A DNA stretch of 5,692 bases from an uncultured Clostridia bacterium. GTDB lineage: Bacteria > Bacillota > Clostridia > Christensenellales > Borkfalkiaceae. Positions within the stretch are counted from its first letter, which is position 1, and each line of letters begins with the position of its first letter. Shown here piece by piece: positions 1-4,618 of this stretch. The stretch is taken from contig CAKQMM010000088.1 of assembly GCA_934254755.1 (NCBI GenBank), positions 1-5,692 on the forward strand, written 5' to 3'. Made by a program: the position numbers and the translations under genes. The notes below the pieces were generated by a model. It saw nothing but the letters and a program-made list of their open reading frames with translations, searched no databases and was not told where the DNA came from.

Positions 1-61
1 GTTTTCGTCCTTCCGCGTGATGACCGCTATGTTGGCGGTCATCACGCGGAAGGACGAAAAC
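1..61. repeat. Perfect fold-back palindrome at window edge
   Basis: Bases 1-27 are the exact reverse complement of bases 35-61, with a 7-nt loop (28-34). The right arm and loop encode PstC residues that fit the family (F-R-V-M-T-A-N-I on the minus strand). The left arm then repeats them in reverse and encodes AVITRKDEN, which does not look like PstC. Because the palindrome begins exactly at base 1, an end-of-contig or chimeric-read fold-back is the simplest explanation. Confidence 0.9.
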
Positions 62-780
62 AAGCCTTTCGGGTATGCGACGGAGTTCCCCGCCACCATT
101 ACGACCGCCATCGTTTCGCCTATCGCGCGGCCCGCGCCTAAAACGAGCGACGCGGTTATGCCCGACTTTGCCGCCGGCGACATTACCGAAAACACCGCTC
201 TATCTTTACTTGCGCCGAGAGAAACCGCGCCTTCGTAGTAAGCTTTCGGCACCGCTTCGAGGCTGGTTTTTGATAAGGAAACGACGGTGGGGAGAATCAT
301 TATCCCCAAAATGATAGCCGTCGCGAGTAAGCCGCTGCCGTTGTTCGGAGCGATATTTGCAAGCAGCGGGAGTAAAAACGTTATTCCGAAAAAGCCGTAC
401 ACCACCGACGGTATGCCCGCAAGGAGGTTTATAACCGCGGTGAATATGCGCTTTAATTTTTCAGGACAATAATAGGCGATGAACACTGCGGTAAAATATC
501 CTATCGTACCGCCGACAAGCATCGCGCCCAAAGTTGCCGCAAGCGACGAGCAAATCATCGTGAATATGCCGTACTTTCCGCTTGGCGACGAGTAAGTCGC
601 GTCCCTGTCGGGCATCCATTTATCTCCGAATAAAAACCCGAAGAAACCTATTTTATTGAGGGCGGGTACGCTTTTTATTATTAAAAATACGAATATCGCC
701 GCGACGCAAATTATCGTAACTATTGCCGCAGCCGTAAACACGACTCTGCCCGCTCTGTCTTTTAACTTGGTTTTAGTCAT
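1..780 (-). CDS. pstC: Phosphate ABC transporter permease PstC (3' end missing)
   Basis: One of the two membrane subunits of the high-affinity phosphate importer PstSCAB. The open frame runs 260 codons from an ATG at 780 and leaves the window without a stop. Visible parts are a first membrane helix (about residues 14-36), the periplasmic stretch FGFLFGDKWMPD (48-59), several further hydrophobic helices, the PstC signature LLAGIPSVVYGFFG (119-132), and the cytoplasmic EAA-type loop EGAVSLGAS...SPAAKSGITA (183-210). This is followed by GRAIGETMAVVMVAGN (217-232), all in canonical order. An AAAAGGT ribosome site (788-794) sits 7 nt before the ATG. It is co-directional with pstS, 81 nt away, so very likely the second gene of the operon; pstA and pstB would be expected beyond the left edge. 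Residues 236-251 (YPKGLFSSFRVMTANI) resemble the usual PstC motif around R-x-L-T-A-N-I. The last nine codons (27-1) are the reverse complement of codons 61-35 and are probably not real PstC sequence. Confidence 0.95.
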   Translation of the reverse strand, partial: MTKTKLKDRAGRVVFTAAAIVTIICVAAIFVFLIIKSVPALNKIGFFGFLFGDKWMPDRDATYSSPSGKYGIFTMICSSLAATLGAMLVGGTIGYFTAVFIAYYCPEKLKRIFTAVINLLAGIPSVVYGFFGITFLLPLLANIAPNNGSGLLATAIILGIMILPTVVSLSKTSLEAVPKAYYEGAVSLGASKDRAVFSVMSPAAKSGITASLVLGAGRAIGETMAVVMVAGNSVAYPKGLFSSFRVMTANIAVITRKDEN

Positions 781-797
781 AATTTTTACCTTTTATG

Positions 798-842
798 CGA
801 AATGCGCCGATGTTAGACAAAAAGTCTGACGGCGCGATTTCG
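798..842 (-). promoter_or_regulatory. Intercistronic hairpin between pstS and pstC
   Basis: A long imperfect stem fills most of the 81-nt gap. On the plus strand 798-803 (CGAAAT) pairs with 837-842, 804-809 (GCGCCG) pairs with 830-835, and 813-818 (TTAGAC) pairs with 824-829, with small bulges (810-812 and 836), one mispair in the mRNA, and a 5-nt loop at 819-823. No U-run follows in the transcript, so it is not a standard terminator. It lies just upstream of the pstC ribosome site. The likely role, by analogy with other binding-protein operons, is protecting the pstS 3' end or lowering expression of the membrane subunits relative to PstS. That role is inference. Confidence 0.6.
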
Positions 843-861
843 TGTTATATAGGGGGTATGA

Positions 862-1809
862 TTATTTAACTTCGCTGAATTTGGTAACCTTGCCGGTGTA
901 AATTTCGTAAAGCTGTTTAAGGGTTAAATCGCTCGTTACGTCGTTATTTTTGTTGACTATAACCGCAACCGCGTCCAAGCACAAATTGAAACTTTCGATT
1001 CCGTCTTTTTCGACTTTTGCGGAAGATAAGCCTACCACGTTGCCCTTAGCGTCTTCCTGCGCCGCTTTAACGCCCTTAGACGAACCTTCGAGCTGAATAT
1101 CGAACACGTCGTCCGCTTTTACCTGGTAAAGGTCTGCGTAAGCTTTCGCCGCGGCGAATATAACCTTTTCCATCGAAGTCGAGCCGCGGATAACCACTTT
1201 GTCGCCGGAAGGAAACGCAGATTGTTTAGCGAAGGTTCCCACCGCTATTGCGGTTTTGCCCTGGTTTGCGCGAGCCGCGGGGTCGGTTAAGAAGATAACG
1301 CCGTCGTCGTCGCAAATTTTCTGAAGGCTGCCGCTCCTTAAAAAGTCGGAGAAGTCTTTTGCAAGGGGTTGAAGTTCAACGTTCGTGCTCGTCATAACGA
1401 CGAAGGGGCGTTGAATTTTGTACGATTTGTCAAGAACCGTTTCTTTCGACGGCATAACGCCTTCGACCTTAACAACCTTAACCGTATCGTCAACCGAGCC
1501 GAGCGATATATAACCTATCGCCTGATTATCGGTTGCAACCTGGCTTAAGACGGTGCCCGTTTTGTTCTGAACGGAAGCGGTATCGGTGGTGTAGTAAACC
1601 TTCGCGCCGCTTGCGTCTTTTTCCTGCAGAAAGTGTTCGCCGTCGGTTACGACCGTATCGAACGCTTCGCGGGTGCCGCTGCTGTTTTCACGAGCGATAA
1701 CCGTGATTTGTTTATCCGCTTTAAAGCCGCTTCCGCAAGCGGTTAAAGCCGTTAATCCCATTGCCGCGGACATTGCGACCGCTAAAATTGCAAATAATTT
1801 CTTTTTCAT
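862..1809 (-). CDS. pstS: Phosphate-binding lipoprotein PstS, circularly permuted
   Basis: Extracellular lipoprotein that captures phosphate for the Pst importer; 315 aa from the ATG at 1809. This start is chosen because AAAGGAG (1819-1825) lies 9 nt upstream and a lipoprotein signal follows at once: MKKK, a hydrophobic core, and lipobox LTAC with the lipid Cys at 25. A TTG at 1926 would add 39 unlikely residues. The order of the two halves is reversed. Residues 35-180 match the usual second half: R40-x3-S44-G45-T46-R (the phosphate loop, equivalent to the R/S/G/T set of E. coli PstS), AIGYISLG (97-104), VEGVMPS, and a LAKDFSDFLRSG helix with DDDGVIF near 167-173. Residues 204-314 match the usual first half: VVIRGSTSMEKVI (205-217), EGSSKGVKAA (241-250), GLSSA (260-264), DAVAVIVN (279-286) and LTLKQLYEIYTGKVTKF (295-311). 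The linker is about 181-203. The acidic residue usual after the GLSS-type motif is not evident (Ala264). The gene is first in an operon with pstC and has Pho-type boxes upstream. Confidence 0.93.
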   Translation of the reverse strand: MKKKLFAILAVAMSAAMGLTALTACGSGFKADKQITVIARENSSGTREAFDTVVTDGEHFLQEKDASGAKVYYTTDTASVQNKTGTVLSQVATDNQAIGYISLGSVDDTVKVVKVEGVMPSKETVLDKSYKIQRPFVVMTSTNVELQPLAKDFSDFLRSGSLQKICDDDGVIFLTDPAARANQGKTAIAVGTFAKQSAFPSGDKVVIRGSTSMEKVIFAAAKAYADLYQVKADDVFDIQLEGSSKGVKAAQEDAKGNVVGLSSAKVEKDGIESFNLCLDAVAVIVNKNNDVTSDLTLKQLYEIYTGKVTKFSEVK

Positions 1810-2041
1810 AATTTTGTTCTCCTTTTTTGTTTCTCTATAGGCGGTGCGTTTCTTTCCAACAACTACCGTAAGGCACTTTGTGTTTTTGCGGTTGAGAAAG
1901 CGACCGCTTGCGGCTCGTTTAGGCAAGGCAAACGCCCGAAGTTGTACTTGCCGTACTACGAGTGGCGTTTAACGCCGCATAAATCGCTTTATTGCCCGCA
2001 AAAATGTTGGTGGAACGGAATGCACAGCCATTCCTTTTTAC
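1810..2041 (-). promoter_or_regulatory. Long structured pstS 5' leader
   Basis: About 230 nt separate the predicted start of transcription (near 2041) from the pstS ATG. No gene is evident here. A 6-bp hairpin (2017-2022 with 2029-2034) sits near the 5' end. Further on, the segment GGCGTT (1964-1969) can pair either with 1931-1936, closing a 41-nt imperfect hairpin (1930-1970) with GTAC/GTAC inside, or with the adjacent AACGCC at 1971-1976, which in practice gives a 4-bp stem with a 5-nt loop. A further CCGC/GCGG palindrome lies around 1907-1916. None matches a riboswitch class I recognise. Confidence 0.35.
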
Positions 2042-2047
2042 GCCTAT

Positions 2048-2053
2048 ATTGTA
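2048..2053 (-). promoter_or_regulatory. pstS promoter -10 element
   Basis: TACAAT on the minus strand, one base from the sigma-A consensus. The region 16-18 bp upstream (around GTGTAAG) has no good -35, as expected for a promoter that depends on an activator such as PhoP. Transcription would start near 2041. Confidence 0.55.
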
Positions 2054-2085
2054 TCCTTTATTTTTTGCGCTTACACCCATACTAC

Positions 2086-2114
2086 GGTAAAGTAAACGTA
2101 AAGATTTTGTAAAG
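2086..2114 (-). promoter_or_regulatory. Pho box: three direct repeats, 11-bp period
   Basis: On the minus strand TTTACA (2113-2108), TTTACG (2102-2097) and TTTACC (2091-2086) recur at exactly 11-bp intervals, each preceded by C. This matches the TT(A/C/T)ACA-like hexamers with about 5-nt spacers bound by PhoP in Bacillus, and the 11-bp periodicity of PhoB boxes. The array ends 32 bp upstream of the TACAAT -10 and lies in front of pstS, so control by phosphate starvation through a PhoP/PhoB-type regulator is likely. The regulator itself is not in the window. Confidence 0.75.
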
Positions 2115-2164
2115 ACGGGTTTTTAAGTTTCACCCGCGCAAAAAACTTTTAAATAAAAAACGGC

Positions 2165-2197
2165 ATTAAAAAAGAGCGGGAATTCAACCCGCCCTTT
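2165..2197 (-). terminator. Rho-independent terminator of eamA
   Basis: In the mRNA, AAAGGGCGGG (2197-2188) pairs with CCCGCUCUUU (2180-2171), 10 bp including one G-U pair, around a 7-nt loop. A run of six U (2173-2168) overlaps and follows the stem. It begins 8 nt after the eamA stop and separates eamA from the pstS promoter. Confidence 0.88.
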
Positions 2198-2204
2198 ATT
2201 TTGT

Positions 2205-3071
2205 TTAACAAAACAGCGCCATTATTATAGTGAAAACGACTATCAGCGACAAGCCGACCCACGCTTTCGGTTTTAATTTTTCTTTTAACACAACCGTCGA
2301 AAAAGCAACCGTTATAAGCACGCTTAACTTGTCTATCGGAACGACTACGCTCAAAACCCCCGTTTTGACGGCGTTATAGTAGCATAGCCACGACGCGCCC
2401 GTCGCTATCCCCGAAAGAAGGATAAACAGCAGTTCTTTTTTGTTTATGGTTTTTATATCCGCCGTCTTTTTACGGGCGAAAACTATCGCCCACGCGATTA
2501 TAAGCACAACCGCCGTGCGGATAGTCGTGCCTAAGTTTGACTCTACGTTTTTCAAGCCTATTTTTGCAAAAACGGAAGTTAGCGACGCAAACACCGCCGA
2601 ACAAACGGCGTATATAAACCAACTTTTTTTGCCTTCGGCTCTTTCGACGTCCTTTTTTTCGATCATCATAACGGTGCCGATAAAAATAACGGCGATAGAA
2701 ATAAGTTTAAGCCACAGCCTGTGCGTTTCGGAAAAAACGACTATCGCTATAAGCGCGGTTAAAGGCGCGCTCGATTTATCAATCGGGGCAACCTTGTTCA
2801 CGTCGCCCGTCGAAAGCGCGCGGAAGTAACATATCCAGGACGCGCCCGTCATCACCCCCGATAAAATCAAAAATATCCACTCTTTAACCGTTATCGCGCT
2901 AATAGTCGGAAACGAGCCGACTATAAGCGTCATCAGCACGGCGAAAACGAGCACCACGCCCGTCCTTAAAGCGGTCGCGACGTCTGAATCGGTGTTTTTT
3001 ACGCCGAGTTTGACGAGAATCGAAGTAACCCCCGCAAATAGTGCGGAAAGCAAAGCCGTTAATATCCACAT
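2205..3071 (-). CDS. EamA/DMT-superfamily permease, duplicated domain
   Basis: Integral membrane protein of the drug/metabolite transporter superfamily, 288 aa from the ATG at 3071. The frame is open to a TTG at 3095 (296 aa), but nothing there resembles a ribosome site. It consists of two tandem EamA units of about 140 aa, each with roughly five helices, joined by a short charged linker (IEKKDVERAEGKK). The units are unusually alike: both have R-T-x-V-V-L, then L-S-G-x-x-T-G-A-S-W-x-C-Y, then P-I-D-K-x-S, and a V-V-x-x-E end. The P-I-D-K-L-S signature points to the group I know as COG2510, whose members are usually single units. The substrate is unknown; family members export or import amino acids, sugars and other metabolites. 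It appears monocistronic, with terminators on both sides. No ribosome site precedes either start, and a TACAAT lies 10 bp before the ATG, so a leaderless mRNA is possible. Confidence 0.9.
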   Translation of the reverse strand: MWILTALLSALFAGVTSILVKLGVKNTDSDVATALRTGVVLVFAVLMTLIVGSFPTISAITVKEWIFLILSGVMTGASWICYFRALSTGDVNKVAPIDKSSAPLTALIAIVVFSETHRLWLKLISIAVIFIGTVMMIEKKDVERAEGKKSWFIYAVCSAVFASLTSVFAKIGLKNVESNLGTTIRTAVVLIIAWAIVFARKKTADIKTINKKELLFILLSGIATGASWLCYYNAVKTGVLSVVVPIDKLSVLITVAFSTVVLKEKLKPKAWVGLSLIVVFTIIMALFC

Positions 3072-3080
3072 ATCAACACT

Positions 3081-3107
3081 ATTGTAGTCCCACAAATAAA
3101 AAAGGCA
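3081..3107 (-). promoter_or_regulatory. Probable eamA promoter inside a terminator
   Basis: TACAAT (3086-3081 on the minus strand) has a possible -35, TTGCCT, 16 bp upstream. The -35 lies within the 3' arm and U-run of the terminator at 3099-3135. Transcription would start about 3-6 nt before the ATG at 3071, leaving essentially no leader. The -35 matches consensus at only four of six positions. Confidence 0.45.
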
Positions 3108-3135
3108 AGCGTTTTAGTTTAACGCCTGCCTTTTT
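3099..3135 (-). terminator. Strong, probably bidirectional terminator after cysK
   Basis: A 15-bp stem (3099-3113 with 3121-3135) with a single mispair and a 7-nt loop has A-runs on one side and T-runs on the other, so it can stop transcription in either direction. On the minus strand it ends the cysK transcript about 330 nt past the stop codon and shields eamA from read-through. Confidence 0.85.
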
Positions 3136-3206
3136 ATAACGTTTTTTTACTATTAAGGGCTTTTGCTTGCAAATTGCCGGAGGCTTAGCGTGCGTTCGCT
3201 TCCGCG

Positions 3207-3233
3207 GAGATTCTTCGCTTCGCTCAGAATGAC
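3207..3233. repeat. Dispersed intergenic repeat (TTCGCTTCGCTC type)
   Basis: The 27-nt stretch centred on ATTCTTCGCTTCGCTCAGAAT-type sequence has ATTCT/AGAAT ends that can pair. I recall closely similar stretches as abundant intergenic repeats in many bacterial genomes, often mistranslated as short hypothetical proteins. Only one copy is in the window, so its repeat status rests on recollection. Confidence 0.5.
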
Positions 3234-3380
3234 GGCGCGTCAAAACCTGTCGCCCCGAGAATAAGCGAAAAGTTTCGCGGAAACGAAGATGAAGTTTATT
3301 AAGGGCGGATTTTTGATATAACCTGCAGACTTAACGTAGGGAAGGGGCTTGTTCCTTCCGTTTTATATGTAGAACTGACA

Positions 3381-3432
3381 ATCCTTCCGTCACGGCTTTG
3401 CCGTGCCACCCGCCTTTACACAAGGCGGGCAA
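3381..3432. repeat. Double-hairpin dispersed repeat beside cysK
   Basis: Two adjacent perfect stems are seen: CACGGC/GCCGTG (3391-3396 with 3400-3405, 3-nt loop) and CCCGCCTT/AAGGCGGG (3409-3416 with 3422-3429, 5-nt loop). I recall this arrangement (a hairpin of CACGGC-GCCGTG type followed by a second stem of variable sequence) as a common intergenic element of gut Clostridia. It lies 35 nt downstream of the cysK stop. It may be a non-autonomous mobile element or an mRNA 3'-end stabiliser; which is unknown. Confidence 0.6.
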
Positions 3433-3466
3433 GACTTATCGCACTCTACCCGCTAACCGCTAGTCG

Positions 3467-4396
3467 CTAATCCTGAAACAGTGCGGTAGATAAATATCTG
3501 TCGCCGCTGTCGGGAAATAAAACGACGATGGTTTTGCCGGCGTTTTCTTCTTTTTTAGCGAGCTTAATCGCCGCGTAAACAGCCGCGCCCGCGGATATGC
3601 CGACCAGAACGCCTTCTTTTTTGCCGACCAGTTTACCGGTTATAAAAGCGTCTTCGTTAGCGACGGGGATAACTTCGTCGTAAATTTTAGTGTCGAGCGT
3701 GGCGGGAACGAAGCCTGCGCCTATGCCCTGAATTTTGTGCGAGCCCGCAACTCCTTTGCTGAGCACCGGAGAAGTTTCGGGTTCAACCGCAACGACTTTC
3801 ACCGAACCTTTTTTCTCTTTCAAATATTTGCCTACGCCCGTTATAGTGCCGCCCGTGCCTACGCCCGCAACGAAGATATCCACTTCGCCGTCGGTATCTT
3901 TCCATATTTCGGGACCCGTCGTTTCGTAATGAGCTTTGGGGTTAGCGGGGTTCACGAATTGACCGAGCACCACTCCGCCCGTTTCGGCGGCGAGTTCGTC
4001 GGCTTTAGCTATCGCGCCCTTCATGCCTTTCGCGCCTTCGGTCAGAACTATTTCCGCGCCGTAAGCTTTAATAAGTTGCCTGCGCTCGACGGACATCGTT
4101 TCGGGCATAACTATAACTACTTTATAGCCCTTAGCGGTGCCTACGCTTGCAATGCCTATGCCGGTGTTGCCGGAAGTGGGTTCTATAATGGTTGCGCCGG
4201 GGGTAAGTTTGCCGCTTTTTTCGGCGTCTTCTATCATCGCTTTGGCGATTCTGTCTTTAACCGAACCCGTGGTGTTGAAGTATTCAACTTTCGCGACAAG
4301 TTTTGCTTTAAGACCAAGCTCTTTTTCAATATGAGTAAGTTCGAGAAGCGGAGTGTTGCCGATAAGTTCGTCGGCAGTTTTATAAATTTTAGACAT
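3467..4396 (-). CDS. cysK: Cysteine synthase (O-acetylserine sulfhydrylase)
   Basis: Cytoplasmic PLP enzyme that makes L-cysteine and acetate from O-acetylserine and sulfide; 309 aa, normal for CysK/CysM. Start ATG at 4396, with AAAGGAG (4404-4410) 7 nt upstream; the longer frame from 4432 would add 12 residues without a better site. All family landmarks are present. The Schiff-base lysine is K47 in NTTGSVKDR. The substrate carboxylate loop is TSGNTG (74-79). The glycine-rich PLP phosphate loop is GVGTGGT (178-184). KIQGIGAGFVP (221-231) matches the CysK-type flap. GISAGAA (267-272) and the PLP-ring serine region FPDSGDRYLST (294-304) close the fold. Nothing is missing, so it should be active. 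The KIQGIGAGF motif favours O-acetylserine sulfhydrylase over cystathionine beta-synthase. It lies downstream of metIQ in the same direction, consistent with sulfur amino acid supply, but a 222-nt structured spacer suggests a separate transcript or processing. It probably ends at the terminator at 3099-3135. Confidence 0.96.
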   Translation of the reverse strand: MSKIYKTADELIGNTPLLELTHIEKELGLKAKLVAKVEYFNTTGSVKDRIAKAMIEDAEKSGKLTPGATIIEPTSGNTGIGIASVGTAKGYKVVIVMPETMSVERRQLIKAYGAEIVLTEGAKGMKGAIAKADELAAETGGVVLGQFVNPANPKAHYETTGPEIWKDTDGEVDIFVAGVGTGGTITGVGKYLKEKKGSVKVVAVEPETSPVLSKGVAGSHKIQGIGAGFVPATLDTKIYDEVIPVANEDAFITGKLVGKKEGVLVGISAGAAVYAAIKLAKKEENAGKTIVVLFPDSGDRYLSTALFQD

Positions 4397-4467
4397 ATAA
4401 ATTCTCCTTTCGGGCGAGCCGTATTTTGGCAAGCCTGCTTTTAATTAAATTTTTTAAATATGCCGTT

Positions 4468-4528
4468 ACGCTTAGCCGAACGGGAATTTATTCCCGCTCG
4501 GCTCAACCCGAATTTCGGGTTCAAGCGT
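4468..4528. other. Three-way-junction palindrome upstream of cysK
   Basis: Three nested stems fit with almost no unpaired bases. The closing stem is ACGCTT (4468-4473) with AAGCGT (4523-4528). The second stem is AGCCGA + CGGGAA (4474-4486) with TTCCCG + TCGGCT (4491-4503), one mispair, 4-nt loop. The third is AACCCGA (4505-4511) with TCGGGTT (4515-4521), 3-nt loop. It lies 72 nt upstream of the cysK start. It may act as a leader RNA element of cysK, a processing site in a metIQ-cysK transcript, or a small palindromic mobile element. It has neither T-box nor SAM-riboswitch signatures that I can see, and no U-run follows on either strand. Confidence 0.6.
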
Positions 4529-4572
4529 TCAGACAATAGGCTTAAATATTTGTGAATTTTTTATTTTAGGGA

Positions 4573-4610
4573 AAACATTCTTTAGAAATAACTACTTAAA
4601 AAGAATGTTT
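4573..4610 (-). terminator. Possible weak terminator of metQ
   Basis: A perfect 11-bp stem, AAACATTCTTT (4573-4583) with its complement (4600-4610), encloses a 16-nt A/T-rich loop just 8 nt past the metQ stop. The stem is A/T-rich and the following U-run is short, so termination may be partial and allow read-through to cysK. Confidence 0.4.
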
Positions 4611-4618
4611 GACCCGTT

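Larger units (their letters stand above)
3136..3466. other. Intergenic region between the terminator and cysK
   Basis: No open frame of interest is found on either strand. It contains two dispersed-type repeats (listed separately), a short GGAAGG/CCTTCC inverted repeat (3340-3359), and the 10-mer TATTAAGGGC or close to it twice (near 3152 and 3298). On the minus strand this would be a long 3' untranslated tail of cysK. Nothing else could be supported. Confidence 0.6.

Noticed and set aside
17..472. Plus-strand open frames opposite pstC
   Set aside because: They are low-complexity shadows of pstC with no recognisable domain, and pstC is open across the whole stretch.
1810..1926. Extension of pstS to a start at 1926
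   Set aside because: The start would be a TTG without a ribosome site, and the extra 39 residues would bury the lipoprotein signal. The ATG at 1809 has a strong AAAGGAG.
2017..2040. Plus-strand terminator (GGAATG/CATTCC followed by TTTTT)
   Set aside because: No plus-strand gene precedes it. It is more simply a hairpin near the 5' end of the pstS transcript.
2086..2114. Short tandem repeat or CRISPR-like array
   Set aside because: Only six to seven bases recur at an 11-bp period, three times, directly upstream of pstS. A regulator-binding array explains it better.
3340..3359. GGAAGG/CCTTCC inverted repeat as a terminator
   Set aside because: The stem is only 6 bp with an 8-nt loop, and no U-run follows on the minus strand, the only strand with genes.
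3737..4444. 235-codon plus-strand frame opposite cysK
   Set aside because: Its composition (many F, A, R, G) is typical of the antisense of a GC-biased gene, and cysK has every catalytic motif on the other strand.
4397..4618. T-box, SAM riboswitch or hammerhead ribozyme upstream of cysK
   Set aside because: I searched by eye for the T-box GGUGG-type sequence, SAM-box core motifs and the CUGAUGA/GAAA hammerhead core on both strands and found none, despite the three-way junction.
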